From Streptacidiphilus rugosus AM-16 (GTDB taxonomy: Bacteria > Actinomycetota > Actinomycetes > Streptomycetales > Streptomycetaceae), in contig NZ_JQMJ01000003.1 in assembly GCF_000744655.1 (NCBI RefSeq), positions 930,001 to 994,000 on the forward strand: DNA of 64,000 nt, written 5' to 3'. The position numbers and the translations under genes are program-made. Below, one piece after another: positions 1 through 9,100 of this stretch; position 1 is the stretch's first letter; each line of letters begins with the position of its first letter. The notes under the pieces were generated by a model. The model had not been told where the DNA came from. It saw only the letters and a list, made by a program, of their open reading frames with translations, and did no database searches.

Positions 1-10
1 ACTCTAACTT

Positions 11-20
11 AACGATCGTT
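11..20. promoter_or_regulatory. 10-bp palindrome, possible repressor operator
   Basis: AACGATCGTT is a perfect palindrome lying 24 bp before the first start codon and 10 bp before its ribosome-binding site. TetR-family operators often have an ACG..CGT core, so an operator is possible. The upstream gene is outside the window, and a 10-bp palindrome can occur by chance. Confidence 0.25.
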
Positions 21-44
21 CGTGAAGGTTGGAGGAGGCAACTG

Positions 45-431
45 ATGACGATCGCCACGCCGCCCAGCGCCGATCCGGCCGAGATCTACCGGGAGGGCCT
101 CGCCCACGGCGAGCTGCGCTACCAGCGCTGCCAGTGGTGCTCCACCCGCTTCGCGAGCGTCAGCCTGCTCTGCGCCACCTGCGGCGGCTCCGACTTCGTC
201 TGGGAGCTCAGCAGCGGACAGGGGAAGATCCACGCCCTCCCTCGCGCCGCCCTCGCGCCGGACCGGCAGGAGTGCACCGCCGTCGTCGAGCTGGACGAGG
301 GCTTCCGGATGCGCGCCCAGCTCGCGCCGACCCCCGCGCACCGGATCTGGCAGGGCGCCCCCGTGCGGCTCGAGGTCGCCGAGACCTGCGACGGTTCGCT
401 GCGCCCCGTCTTCCGTCCGGTGGCCGCCTGA
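45..431 (+). CDS. Zn-ribbon/OB-fold protein (DUF35 family)
   Basis: 128-residue protein with the DUF35 layout: a short helical start, a rubredoxin-like zinc ribbon with two CxxC pairs (CQWC and CATC, about residues 30-48), then an OB fold. Family members pair with thiolases or polyketide-type condensing enzymes as acyl-CoA-binding partners, often in sterol or fatty-acid degradation operons. The start is fixed by a strong GGAGGAGG site at 31-38. The expected thiolase partner would have to lie upstream of the window, because the next gene downstream is unrelated. Family assignment is solid; the acyl substrate is unknown. Confidence 0.8.
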   Translation: MTIATPPSADPAEIYREGLAHGELRYQRCQWCSTRFASVSLLCATCGGSDFVWELSSGQGKIHALPRAALAPDRQECTAVVELDEGFRMRAQLAPTPAHRIWQGAPVRLEVAETCDGSLRPVFRPVAA

Positions 432-579
432 CCCCCGCCGATCGGCTGGTTGAAGACCCGACCTGCGATCTGCAACCCTCTGCACGCTGACTACGTCCTT
501 CGAGACGCGCCACAGCAGCACCGGGCCTGCACTCACCGCGCTCGGCCACACCGAGCCCGTGACGGATCGAGGGATCGTC

Positions 580-969
580 ATGTCCGCACGTCGTGCCACT
601 TCGCTACTCGCCACCGCGCTCCTGGCCGCGTGCGTCGCGACCGGAGTCGCCACGCCGGCCTTCGCCAAGTCCTCGATCTCCCTGCGCGTCGCCGCGTCGC
701 ACGTCGCCCTCGGGCGCCAGATCCACCTCACCGCGACCGGCACGTCCGACGACCTCGGCGGGGTGCCGATGCGGCTCTGCGTGGAGGAGCGGGTGGGGCG
801 CGGCGCCTGGTTCCTGGCGGGCTGCGGCCGTGAGGGCGCCCTGTCGCTGTCGGTCCGGGCGGGGCACGCCGGCGTCGTCACCTTCCGCGCCGAACTCCTC
901 GGCGTGGGAAGCCACGGCCACGTCGTCGTGGACCGGGTGAGCGGGCCGGTCACCGTGCGCGTGCGCTGA
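580..969 (+). CDS. Small secreted protein, function unknown
   Basis: Encodes about 129 residues when started at the ATG at 580, which follows a CGAGGGA site; an in-frame GTG at 559 would add seven residues. The N-terminus is a typical Sec signal: two arginines, a hydrophobic Leu/Ala-rich core, and a likely cleavage after PAFA. The mature part (about 100 residues) is beta-rich with two cysteines about 17 residues apart that could form a disulphide. I recognise no family. It resembles the short Ig-like exported proteins common in Streptomyces. It stands alone between the DUF35 gene and the iron operon. Confidence 0.6.
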   Translation: MSARRATSLLATALLAACVATGVATPAFAKSSISLRVAASHVALGRQIHLTATGTSDDLGGVPMRLCVEERVGRGAWFLAGCGREGALSLSVRAGHAGVVTFRAELLGVGSHGHVVVDRVSGPVTVRVR

Positions 970-1042
970 GCCGTCCCGCCCGCATCGGGAGTTCCCCTTC
1001 CTGCAGCCGCACCCCCATTCCGGGGCGGTCTTGAACCGCTAG

Positions 1043-1061
1043 TAAGGTATGCCTAAGCTAA
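1043..1061. promoter_or_regulatory. Iron box (DmdR/IdeR-type operator)
   Basis: TAAGGTATGCCTAAGCTAA matches the actinobacterial iron-box consensus TTAGGTTAGGCTAACCTAA at 14 of 19 positions. It lies about 80 bp before the start of the EfeU-EfeO gene. This is where a DtxR-family repressor (DmdR1 in Streptomyces) would block transcription in iron-replete cells. The match is seen in the sequence; binding is inferred. Confidence 0.65.
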
Positions 1062-1139
1062 CCGGCGAGCGCAGTGCTCGCTCGGTCGGCTGCTGCCGCC
1101 GTACTGGTCGAACCGGGTGTCCGGGGAGGGGTCCTTCTG

Positions 1140-3224
1140 ATGTGGGACGACGCGTTTCCCAGCTTCTTGATCGGATTGCGTGAGGGGCTGGAGGCCGGAC
1201 TGGTCGTCTCCATCCTCGTCGCGACCCTCGTGCGCGCAGGGGAGAAGGCCCGTCTGCCCCAGGTCTGGACGGGCGTCCTCGCCGCGCTGGGACTCTCCCT
1301 CAGCTTCGGCGCCGTGCTCACCTTCACCTCGGCCAACCTGTCGGCCAAGGCGCAGGAGGCCTTCGGCGGCTGCCTGAGCATCATCGCGGTGGCCTTCGTG
1401 ACCGCGATGGTCTTCTGGATGCGCAGGAACGCCCGCACCCTCTCCGGCGAGATCAAGGAGAAGGTGACCGCGGCCCTGGCCATGGGCGCGGGCATGCTGG
1501 TGGTCACCAGCTTCCTCGCGGTCGGCCGCGAGGGTCTGGAGACGGCGCTCTTCATCTGGACCACCGCCCAGACGGCGGGCGAGAGCACCGGCCCGATGGT
1601 CGGTGCGGCGATCGGCCTGGTCCTGGCGACGGCGCTGTGCTGGGGCCTGTACCGCAGGGTCCTGAAGATCAACCTGACGAAGTTCTTCACCTACACCGGC
1701 GCCGGCCTGGTGATCATAGCGGCGGGCGTCCTCGCCTACGGCCTGCGCGACCTCCAGGAAGGCGGCGTCCTGCCCGGCGCGGGCAGCTTCGCCGTCGACC
1801 TCGGCGGCAGCGTCGACGCGAACTCCTGGTACGCGACCCTGGTCCAGGGCGTCCTCAACCTCACCACGCAGATGACCTGGCTCCAGGTCGTGGCCTACGT
1901 GGTCTACCTGGCCGTGGTGATGACGCTCTTCCTGCGCGGCACCCGCGTCGCCGCCCCGAAGCCCGCCGCCCCGAAGCCCGTCGCCGCGCCCGCGCCGGCG
2001 CAGTCCGCCGAGTCGGCCGACGCCGGGGCCGACGCCCTCGCTTCGGCCCCTGCTTCCGCTGCCGCCAGGCGCAGGTGGGTCGTTCCCGTCGCGGTCGTGG
2101 CCGTCCCCGCCGTCGTCGCCGGGGCCGTGATCGCCGGATCGAGCGGCAAGCAGGCCGCCGCCGCGACCGTCTCCGTCTCGCCGACCGAGTGCGGCAAGGG
2201 CTTCACCGCCCCCCGGCCCGGCCAGCAGACCTTCCAGATGCGCAACACCGGCGGGCAGACCTCCGAGGTCTACCTGATCAACCCGGCCACCAACGCCGTC
2301 TACGGCGAGATCGAGGGCCTGGCCCCGGGCACCACCCGGGCGCTGGTCGCGACCCTCGGCGCGGGCCAGTACGCCTGGCGCTGCGTGCCGACCGGCGGCA
2401 AGGCGGTCACCTCCGCCGCCGTCACCGTCTCCGGCGGAGCCGCCGTCCAGGCCGTGCTGCCGGTCTCCGAGGACGATCTGGCCGGTCCGCTCGGCCAGTA
2501 CAAGGCGTACGTCGACGTCGGTCTGGCCACCCTGCAGACGGAGACCGCCAAGCTCGCCGCGGACCTGCACGCGGGCGACCTCGCCACGGCCAAGAAGGAC
2601 TGGCTGACCGCCCACGTCCAGTACTCCTCGCTCGGCGCGGCCTACGGCACCTTCCAGGACTTCGACCAGGCCATCAACGGCCGCGCCGACGGCCTGCCCA
2701 AGGGCGTCGACGACCCCGACTTCCACGGCTTCCACCGCCTGGAGTACGGCCTCTGGCACGGCCAGACCCCCGAGGCCCTGGCCCCCGTCGCAGACAAGCT
2801 CGCCGCCGACGTCACCGGCCTGCGCAAGGCCTTCCCGACGCAGGACTTCGACCCGACGGACCTGCCGCTGCGCACCCACGAGATCCTGGAGAACACCCTC
2901 CAGTTCGAGCTCACCGGGGACACCGACGAGGGCAGCGGCACCAACCTCGCCACCGCCCAGGCGAACCTGGCCGGCACCCAGGAGCTGCTCGGCCTGCTCC
3001 GCCCGCTGATCTCCGCCCGCAGCCCGCAGCTGATCGCCACCGTCGACGCCGACATCGCCCGCTTCGGCGGCCTGCTCAAGCAGTCCCAGCCGAGCGGCGG
3101 CGCCTGGACGCCCGTCAGTCAGCTCGACCCGACCCTTCGGAGCGCCCTCAACGGCGCTCTCGGCCAGCTCCTCGAAGACCTCGCCCCCATTCCCGACCTG
3201 CTCGAGATCCGGAAGTCCGCCTGA
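1140..3224 (+). CDS. efeUO: EfeU-EfeO fusion: ferrous-iron permease joined to imelysin-type iron-binding protein
   Basis: 694 residues. The first about 270 are an FTR1/EfeU permease with the two iron-binding REGLE motifs (residues 14-18 and 130-134) and about seven membrane segments. An Ala/Pro linker and an extra membrane helix (near residues 320-340) follow. Then comes a cupredoxin-like domain and an M75 imelysin/EfeO domain with its HxxE motif (His532, Glu535, in a GFHRLEYG context). EfeU and EfeO are usually separate proteins, so this gene carries both. The ATG at 1140 follows GGGGAGGG, and the ORF upstream of it lacks family similarity. EfeB follows after one base. Expected role: take up Fe at the cell surface and pass it through the permease. 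Confidence 0.88.
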   Translation: MWDDAFPSFLIGLREGLEAGLVVSILVATLVRAGEKARLPQVWTGVLAALGLSLSFGAVLTFTSANLSAKAQEAFGGCLSIIAVAFVTAMVFWMRRNARTLSGEIKEKVTAALAMGAGMLVVTSFLAVGREGLETALFIWTTAQTAGESTGPMVGAAIGLVLATALCWGLYRRVLKINLTKFFTYTGAGLVIIAAGVLAYGLRDLQEGGVLPGAGSFAVDLGGSVDANSWYATLVQGVLNLTTQMTWLQVVAYVVYLAVVMTLFLRGTRVAAPKPAAPKPVAAPAPAQSAESADAGADALASAPASAAARRRWVVPVAVVAVPAVVAGAVIAGSSGKQAAAATVSVSPTECGKGFTAPRPGQQTFQMRNTGGQTSEVYLINPATNAVYGEIEGLAPGTTRALVATLGAGQYAWRCVPTGGKAVTSAAVTVSGGAAVQAVLPVSEDDLAGPLGQYKAYVDVGLATLQTETAKLAADLHAGDLATAKKDWLTAHVQYSSLGAAYGTFQDFDQAINGRADGLPKGVDDPDFHGFHRLEYGLWHGQTPEALAPVADKLAADVTGLRKAFPTQDFDPTDLPLRTHEILENTLQFELTGDTDEGSGTNLATAQANLAGTQELLGLLRPLISARSPQLIATVDADIARFGGLLKQSQPSGGAWTPVSQLDPTLRSALNGALGQLLEDLAPIPDLLEIRKSA

Positions 3225-3225
3225 G

Positions 3226-4542
3226 ATGACCGACAACCAGACCCCTGCCGGCTCCTGCCCCTTCGGCTTCGGCTCCAGCAGCTCGACCCCGGGCGCCTCC
3301 CGTCGCTCCTTCGTCAAGACCGCGCTCGGCGCCGGCGCGGCCGGTGCCGCGCTCGCGGGCGGCGGGCTCGCGCTGACCGGTGCGACCGCGTCGCCCGCCG
3401 TCGCCGACAGCAAGAACGGCGCGACGGACATCAGCGCCGGCGCGGTCGACTTCCAGGGCGCGCACCAGGCCGGGATCACCACCCCGGCCCCGGCCTTCGC
3501 CGCCTTCCTGTCGATGAACGTCATCGCCGAGAACCGGGCCGGCCTGGAGCAGCTCTTCCGCACCCTCACCGACCGGATCCGCTTCCTGACCGCCGGCGGG
3601 ACCCCGCCCGACCTCGGCGTGGGCGCGCCGCCGTCCGACAACGGCATCCTCGGCCCGGTCGTCCCCGCCGACGACCTGACCGTGACCGTCGGCGTCGGGG
3701 CCTCGCTCTTCGACGGCCGCTACGGGCTGGCCAAGCAGCGCCCCGCCAAGCTGGGCCCGATGCGGACCTTCCCCAACGACAACCTCGACCCGGCCGAGTG
3801 CCACGGCGACCTCAGCCTGCAGATCTGTGCGGCCCGCCAGGACACCGTGCTGCACGCGATGCGCGACATCGCCAAGCACACCCGCGGCCTGATGCAGGTC
3901 AAGTGGCGCATCGACGGCTTCCAGAGCGCGCCGCGCCCCACCGGCGCGCAGCGCAACCTGCTCGGGTTCAAGGACGGCATCGCCAACCCGGACACCGGTT
4001 CCGGCCGCGAGATGGACAAGCTGGTCTGGGTCCGGCCCGGCGCGGGCGAGCCCGCGTGGGCGGTCGGAGGCAGCTACCAGGTGATCCGGATCATCCGGAT
4101 GCTGGTGGAGTTCTGGGACCGCGTCTCGCTCACCGAGCAGGAGAAGATGTTCGGCCGCCGCAAGGACACCGGCGCCCCGCTCGACGGCGCCAACGAGACG
4201 GACATCCCCGACTACGCCAAGGACCCCCAGGGCGACGCGATCCCGCTGGACGCCCACATCCGGCTGGCCAACCCGCGCACCGCGAAGACCGACGACAGCC
4301 GCATCCTGCGCCGGGGCTTCAACTACGACCGCGGCCTGGACGCGGTCGGCAACCTCGACATGGGCCTGGCCTTCTGCTGCTACCAGCAGGACGTGGTCCG
4401 GCAGTTCGAGGCGACGCAGACCCGGCTGATCGACGAGCCGCTGGTCGACTACATCTCGCCCACCGGCGGCGGCTACTTCTTCGCGCTGCCCGGCGTGAAG
4501 GACGCCTCCGACTGGCTCGGCCGCGGCCTGCTCTCCGCCTGA
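3226..4542 (+). CDS. efeB: Deferrochelatase/DyP-type peroxidase EfeB
   Basis: 438 residues. A twin-arginine signal (SRRSFVK, Arg26-Arg27) is followed by an Ala/Gly-rich hydrophobic stretch, so the folded haem protein is exported by Tat. The DyP signature GFKDG is at 247-251 with the catalytic Asp250, and the proximal haem ligand is probably the His near 344. EfeB is the third member of the EfeUOB iron system; it uses peroxide and is proposed to oxidise Fe(II) or help free iron from haem. Its ATG sits one base after the efeUO stop (TGAGATG), so the two are translationally coupled and share the iron-box promoter. Confidence 0.93.
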   Translation: MTDNQTPAGSCPFGFGSSSSTPGASRRSFVKTALGAGAAGAALAGGGLALTGATASPAVADSKNGATDISAGAVDFQGAHQAGITTPAPAFAAFLSMNVIAENRAGLEQLFRTLTDRIRFLTAGGTPPDLGVGAPPSDNGILGPVVPADDLTVTVGVGASLFDGRYGLAKQRPAKLGPMRTFPNDNLDPAECHGDLSLQICAARQDTVLHAMRDIAKHTRGLMQVKWRIDGFQSAPRPTGAQRNLLGFKDGIANPDTGSGREMDKLVWVRPGAGEPAWAVGGSYQVIRIIRMLVEFWDRVSLTEQEKMFGRRKDTGAPLDGANETDIPDYAKDPQGDAIPLDAHIRLANPRTAKTDDSRILRRGFNYDRGLDAVGNLDMGLAFCCYQQDVVRQFEATQTRLIDEPLVDYISPTGGGYFFALPGVKDASDWLGRGLLSA

Positions 4543-4568
4543 GCCTCTGCTCCTCCGCCTCTGCGGTC

Positions 4569-4601
4569 CCCTGCGTTCCTGGGCCCCCTGCGTTCCTGGG
4601 C
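4569..4601. repeat. Tandem 17-bp repeat after efeB
   Basis: CCCTGCGTTCCTGGGC occurs at 4569-4584 and again at 4586-4601. It lies just beyond the efeB stop and before the hairpin at 4615. It is probably a local duplication with no known role. Confidence 0.5.
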
Positions 4602-4614
4602 TCCGGGGGGAGGT

Positions 4615-4652
4615 ATACCCGCTTTCGTCCTATAAGCGACGTAAGCGGGTAT
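4615..4652. promoter_or_regulatory. Long interrupted hairpin between efeB and the ThrE-like gene
   Basis: ATACCCGCTT (4615-4624) and AAGCGGGTAT (4643-4652) are perfect inverted copies. Inside them, after one T.T mismatch, CGTC (4626-4629) pairs with GACG (4638-4641), leaving an 8-nt loop CTATAAGC. There is no U-run after it, and the following gene starts 57 bp later. It could end the efe transcript or act as an operator or 5' UTR element of the exporter gene. Confidence 0.5.
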
Positions 4653-4708
4653 GCGTCACCTCTGCCGATCGGGCAAGGTAGGGGGCGGAGACGTGAGGGG
4701 AGCAGTAG

Positions 4709-6424
4709 GTGCCCGAGGGCAGACAGCCAGCACAGCCCGACAAGCCGTCGGACCAGCGGGAGGAACCGTCGGGGAAGTCGGCGGAGGCGGCGGAGGGGGC
4801 GGCGGAGGAGGCGGAAGCGGCGGTCGGGCCGGACGAGGAGCTCACGGTCACACCGGGACTCCTCGGCCACGCCGAGCCGGTCGGCACCACGCCCGCGTCA
4901 CTGGAGGCCGCCCCTGTCGAGCCCGAGGAGGAGGGGAAGCCAGACAGCGACTGGGCCCACTTCGGCTACACCCCCACCTCCGGCATCCCGGTCGTCTCGC
5001 TCCGCAAGGGCGCGCCCGGCCCCGCCCCCTGGCCGGACCGGATGCGGACCCTGCTGCGCACCCCCATGTCCGAGCGCCCCGCCTTCGAGCGCACCGAGAC
5101 GGAGGACCGCCCCGCCGAGGTTCCCGCCCCGAAGATCGCCCGGGTGCTCGACCTCTCCCTGCGCATCGGCGAACTGCTGCTCGCCAGCGGGGAGGCCGCC
5201 GAGGACGTCGAGGCGGCCATGCTCGGCGTCTCGCACGCCCTCGGCCTGGACCGCTGCGAGCCGCAGGTCACCTTCACCCTGATCTCGATCACCTACCAGC
5301 CCTCGCTGACCGAGCCCCCGATCACCTCGGCCAGGGTCGTGCGCCGCCGGGGCTCCGACTACACCCGGCTGGCGGCCGTGTACCGGCTGGTCGCGGACAT
5401 CACCGGCGAGCAGGCCGGCGTCGAGGAGGCGTACCGCCGCCTCGCCGAGATCCGGCGCAACCGGCACCCCTACCCGACCTGGCTGCTCTCCCTGGCGACC
5501 GGCTGCCTGGCCGGCGCGGCGACGCTGCTCGTCGGCGGAAAGGCGGACGGCCAGGCCTGGCTCGTGCTGCTCTGCGCGTTCGTCGCCTCGGTGGTCGGCG
5601 ACCGGCTGGCCTGGCTGATCTCGACGCGCGGACTGCCGGAGTTCTACCAGTTCGTCGTCGCGGCCATGCCGGCCGCCGCGCTCGGCGTCACCCTCACCCT
5701 GGTCGGCACCGGGCTGCGCGGCTCCGTCGTGATCACCGGCGGCCTGTACGCGCTGCTCCCGGGCCGCGCGCTGGTCGCCGCCGTCGCCGACGGCCTCACC
5801 GGCTTCTACATCACCGCCGCCGCCCGCCTGCTCGAAGTGCTCTACCTCGTCGTCGGCATCGTGCTCGGGGTCAGCCTGGTGCTCTACGTCGGCGTCAGCT
5901 TCGGCGCGAAGCTCCACCCGGAGCAGACCTTCGCGCAGCAGGAGGCCCCGCTGGTGCAACTGCCGGCCGCCATGGCGCTGACGCTCTTCTTCGCCGTACT
6001 GCTGCAGTCCCCGCGCCGGGTGCTGTTGATCGTCACCCTGCTCGGCGGCATCGGGTGGACCGTCTTCGGCGTGCTGCGCACGGCGGGCGTCTCGGCCATC
6101 GTGGCCACGGCGGGCGCGGCCATGATCATCGGCCTCTTCGGCCAGATGGCCTCGCGCTACCGGTACGCGTCCTACCTGCCCTACGTCACGGCGGCGCTCG
6201 GCCCGCTGCTGCCGGGGTCGGTGATCTACGTCGGTCTGCTCTCCTTCACCCAGAACGAGCCGATCTCCGGCCTGCTCTCGGTCATCCGGGCGGCGGCGCT
6301 GGCCCTCGCGCTGGCCGTCGGCGTCAATCTGGGCGGGGAGATGGCCCGCCTGTTCCTGAAGATCCCCCAGGGCGACGCCCCGAACTTCGTCCGCCGCGCG
6401 GCGAAGCGCACCCGGGGCTTCTGA
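4709..6424 (+). CDS. ThrE-family threonine/serine exporter
   Basis: 571 residues. The first about 130 are a soluble, acidic, Ala/Glu/Pro-rich stretch of low complexity. Next is the cytoplasmic ThrE domain (about 140-260, LDLSLRIGELLLASGEAAEDVE) and then about ten hydrophobic helices to the C-terminus. This matches the one-chain ThrE of actinobacteria, which exports threonine and serine by proton-motive force. The GTG start at 4709 follows GAGGGGAG; low-complexity N-termini make starts uncertain. A run of short tandem repeats follows the stop and bridges to the next membrane-protein gene. Confidence 0.82.
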   Translation: MPEGRQPAQPDKPSDQREEPSGKSAEAAEGAAEEAEAAVGPDEELTVTPGLLGHAEPVGTTPASLEAAPVEPEEEGKPDSDWAHFGYTPTSGIPVVSLRKGAPGPAPWPDRMRTLLRTPMSERPAFERTETEDRPAEVPAPKIARVLDLSLRIGELLLASGEAAEDVEAAMLGVSHALGLDRCEPQVTFTLISITYQPSLTEPPITSARVVRRRGSDYTRLAAVYRLVADITGEQAGVEEAYRRLAEIRRNRHPYPTWLLSLATGCLAGAATLLVGGKADGQAWLVLLCAFVASVVGDRLAWLISTRGLPEFYQFVVAAMPAAALGVTLTLVGTGLRGSVVITGGLYALLPGRALVAAVADGLTGFYITAAARLLEVLYLVVGIVLGVSLVLYVGVSFGAKLHPEQTFAQQEAPLVQLPAAMALTLFFAVLLQSPRRVLLIVTLLGGIGWTVFGVLRTAGVSAIVATAGAAMIIGLFGQMASRYRYASYLPYVTAALGPLLPGSVIYVGLLSFTQNEPISGLLSVIRAAALALALAVGVNLGGEMARLFLKIPQGDAPNFVRRAAKRTRGF

Positions 6425-6478
6425 GATGACGGGGCTTCTGAGATGACGGGGCTATCGAGATGACGGGCCGCTGAGATG
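6414..6478 (+). repeat. 17-bp tandem repeat carrying chained stop-start codons
   Basis: The unit GGGGCTTCTGAGATGAC is present exactly at 6414-6430 and 6431-6447, with a diverged third copy at 6448-6464 and a partial fourth up to 6478. Each unit carries a TGA and an ATG. Reading from the ATGs at 6426, 6443 and 6460 gives micro-ORFs of 6, 6 and 4 codons. The first two stops overlap the next ATG as ATGA, and the last ends one base before the ATG of the next gene. Confidence 0.8.
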
Positions 6479-7498
6479 TGGGGCGACCTTCCCGACTACT
6501 ACACCCAGCACATCCAGGACCCCGGCAAGCAGCCGCTCTTCCTGCTGCTGGTCGGCTTCATCAGCTCCTTCCTCTTCATCCGCTTCAGCGTGCGGATGAT
6601 CCGCCGCGGGGTGAAGTGGTGGCCGGGCAACGTCACCCCCGGCGGGCTGCACATCCACCACGTGGTCTTCGGGGTCTTCTTCCTGCTGGTCGCGGGGTTC
6701 GTGGTGTTCGCGACGGACGGCTCGCACCCGTGGATCGACGCCGCCGGACTGCTCTTCGGCATGGGCTGTGGGCTGGTGCTCGACGAGTTCGCCCTGCTCC
6801 TGCACCTGGAGGACGTCTACTGGAGCGAGCAGGGCCGCAAGTCCGTCGACGCGGTGATCATCGGAATCCTCTTCACCGGACTGCTGCTCGTGGGCTATCT
6901 GCCGCTCGGGGTGACCCCGGACGCACCCGTGCGCTGGGGCCTGATCGGGATCATCTGCACGAACGCCTGCTTCACCGTGGTCGCCCTGCTCAAGGGCAAG
7001 TTCTGGAGCGGCATGCTCGGAATCATGGTGCCGGGCCTGTCCTGGATCGCCGCCATCCGGCTGGCCCGCCCGCGCAGCCCCTGGGCCCGCTGGCGCTACA
7101 CGCACCGCCCCCGCAAGTTCGCCCGCGCGCGCCGCCGCGAGGCCCGCTGGCACCGCCGCGCCGACCAGGCGCGGCTGTGGTTCTTCGACCTGATCGCGGG
7201 CAAGCCCACCCCACCAGGGGTCGAGCCCTCGCGCGCCCACCTCTTCGCGGAGCGCTGGGCCCACCGCGTGACGGCCCGCCTGGAGCACGCCGCCTACGCC
7301 CCGCTAGACCAGGCCAGGGTCCGCCGCCTCGCCCGCCTGAACCGCCTGGCCGCCAAGCACGGCACGCCCCTCTCCCTCTCCTCCTCCCGGTCCGGCTCCG
7401 CGGCCGCCCGCGGCGTGGCCTCCGCCGAGTCCGCCCGCCGCCGCGCCGCCGCCCGCCGCCGCCGCGCGGTGGCCGCCGGCCGCCTCAAGCGGCGCTGA
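6476..7498 (+). CDS. Integral membrane protein, function unknown
   Basis: 340 residues. The N-terminal about 200 form roughly five or six transmembrane helices, with a GGLHIHHVVFG histidine cluster (about 55-65) at one membrane face and an acidic LDEFALLLHLEDVYW segment. The C-terminal about 140 residues are cytoplasmic and very Arg/Ala-rich (HRRADQAR, RRRAAARRRR). I know this type as a conserved actinobacterial membrane protein without assigned role. The HxHH and acidic residues could bind metal, but that is speculation. It directly follows the ThrE-like gene through the tandem repeat and is probably co-transcribed. Confidence 0.75.
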   Translation: MWGDLPDYYTQHIQDPGKQPLFLLLVGFISSFLFIRFSVRMIRRGVKWWPGNVTPGGLHIHHVVFGVFFLLVAGFVVFATDGSHPWIDAAGLLFGMGCGLVLDEFALLLHLEDVYWSEQGRKSVDAVIIGILFTGLLLVGYLPLGVTPDAPVRWGLIGIICTNACFTVVALLKGKFWSGMLGIMVPGLSWIAAIRLARPRSPWARWRYTHRPRKFARARRREARWHRRADQARLWFFDLIAGKPTPPGVEPSRAHLFAERWAHRVTARLEHAAYAPLDQARVRRLARLNRLAAKHGTPLSLSSSRSGSAAARGVASAESARRRAAARRRRAVAAGRLKRR

Positions 7499-7635
7499 GC
7501 CACGGGAACCACGTGAGCCGCTGGAGGTCGTGGAGGCTACGGAGTCCAGGGCGTCCCGCGGCCTGTGCCGTGCGTCACCGGAACGGACGGACCGTCACCC
7601 GAGTGGCCCGCACATCGGGCATGAGTTTCTGACGG

Positions 7636-8844
7636 ATGGCCAGACTTGTTGATGTGAATCGCCGCACCGCCTCCCTCGTCGCCGGCCTCGCCGCTCTGCT
7701 GCTGCCGGGGGCCCTCGCCCTGCCCCAGGCTGTCGCGAGCGCCCGCGCCGACACCCCGCCCGGCCCTTCCTCGGGTGCGGTCCACTCCGCGCAGGCCGCC
7801 GCCGAGGCCGCCCAGGCGCGGGTGAACGCGGTCGCCGCGCAGCTGGCGGCGGCACAGGCCACGGAACAGGCGCTGAACATGCGGGCGGAGGCCGCCGTCG
7901 AGGCCTACAACGGCGCGGTCGTCGCCCAGCAACGCGCCGACAGCGCAGCGGCGACCGCCCGCGTCGCGGCTGCCGCCGCAGACCAGGCCAACGCCTCCGC
8001 CCTGGAGCAGGTGGGCCGGCTGGCAGTGCAGGAGTACCAGGACGGCGGCCCGCCGCAGCTCGACGGATTCGTCGGCCTGCTCGCCGCCCAGACCCCCGCC
8101 GACGCCGCCCTCGCCACCCAGGCCGCCCGCGCCGCGGCGGAACGGGCGAGCTCCATCCTGCACGCCGCCGCGGCGACCGCCTCGGCCGCAGCGCGGACCT
8201 CCGCCGCCGCCCAGGCGGCGAGCACGGCGGCCGCCGCCGCGACGGCGAAGGTCCAGGCCGCCCGCATCCAGGCCCAGCAACTGCTGGCCGACCAACAGGC
8301 CCAGGTCACCGCGCTGGACACCCAGCGCACCCAACTCCTCGCCGGCCTGGCCGACGCGCAGCGCACCGCCCTCCAGCTCACCGAGGCCCGCGCCGCCGCC
8401 CTCGCGGCCCAGGCGGCCCGCCTGGCCGCGCTGCAGAAGCAGCAGAGCGCGGGCGTGGCACCGGTCCCGGTCCCCGTCTCCGGGAACGTCTCCGACGTCA
8501 TCGCCTTCGCGCGTGCGCAGCTGGGCCTGCCGTACGTCTGGGGCGGCGCCGGACCGGCCACCTACGACTGCTCCGGCCTCACGATGCGCGCCTGGCAGCG
8601 CGCAGGCATCTCCCTCCCGCACTTCGCCGCCGACCAGTACGCCGAGTCCCACCCTGTGACCTATCGCCAGCTCCAGCCCGGTGACCTGGTCTTCTGGTCC
8701 CACGACGGCACCCCGCAGGGCATCTACCACGTGGCCCTCTACATCGGCTCCGACACCATCATCGAGGCCCCGCGCACCGGCGACGTCGTCAAGACCGCCT
8801 CACTCTGGATCATGGGCACCCCGGCCTACTACGCCCGCCCCTGA
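7636..8844 (+). CDS. Secreted NlpC/P60 peptidoglycan endopeptidase
   Basis: 402 residues. A signal peptide (about 1-38, cleaved near SARA) is followed by about 230 residues of Ala/Gln-rich coiled coil. The C-terminal NlpC/P60 domain (about 285-402) has the catalytic Cys312 in YDCSG and His365 in YHVALYIG. This is the usual RipA-like plan: the coiled coil keeps the enzyme inactive or docks it, and the cysteine peptidase cuts the stem peptide between D-Glu and diaminopimelate. No strong Shine-Dalgarno site is visible before the ATG. It stands alone between two intergenic gaps. Confidence 0.9.
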   Translation: MARLVDVNRRTASLVAGLAALLLPGALALPQAVASARADTPPGPSSGAVHSAQAAAEAAQARVNAVAAQLAAAQATEQALNMRAEAAVEAYNGAVVAQQRADSAAATARVAAAAADQANASALEQVGRLAVQEYQDGGPPQLDGFVGLLAAQTPADAALATQAARAAAERASSILHAAAATASAAARTSAAAQAASTAAAAATAKVQAARIQAQQLLADQQAQVTALDTQRTQLLAGLADAQRTALQLTEARAAALAAQAARLAALQKQQSAGVAPVPVPVSGNVSDVIAFARAQLGLPYVWGGAGPATYDCSGLTMRAWQRAGISLPHFAADQYAESHPVTYRQLQPGDLVFWSHDGTPQGIYHVALYIGSDTIIEAPRTGDVVKTASLWIMGTPAYYARP

Positions 8845-8908
8845 GGCACGGAGCGGTAGCGGTCGAAGGCATGCGGTTGTCAGGGACGAACGTTGGCTCA
8901 TGGTCGGA

Positions 8909-8924
8909 GCGACGAGTTCGTCGC
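8909..8924. promoter_or_regulatory. 16-bp palindrome in the gap before the aldo/keto reductase
   Basis: GCGACGA and TCGTCGC are perfect inverted arms around a GT centre. It lies 64 bp after the NlpC/P60 stop and about 190 bp before the reductase gene. It may be an operator or a weak terminator. The rest of the 8845-9100 gap shows nothing else I can name. Confidence 0.25.
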
Positions 8925-9100
8925 CGGCCCGCTCGCCCAGTGCGTCGACCTCCTGACACCAGATACAACGGTTCCGCGGTGCGCCGCGTTCCGCCGCGCG
9001 ACGTGACATTTCCCTTTCCGGTAAAGCCTGTTCGGGGCCGCATCCGCACCCGCATACTCCGAGGTCTGCCCAATTCCCAGTCACGAGAACGGGATGCGAA

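Noticed and set aside
1053-3647. 864-residue minus-strand ORF over the efeUO gene
   Set aside because: It is Gly/Arg/Asp-rich shadow sequence opposite a gene with clear EfeU and EfeO motifs; long antisense ORFs are expected at this GC content.
4651-6429. 592-residue plus-strand ORF over the ThrE-like gene
   Set aside because: Its frame is Gly/Arg-rich and lacks membrane helices, while the adjacent frame shows the ThrE domain and about ten helices.
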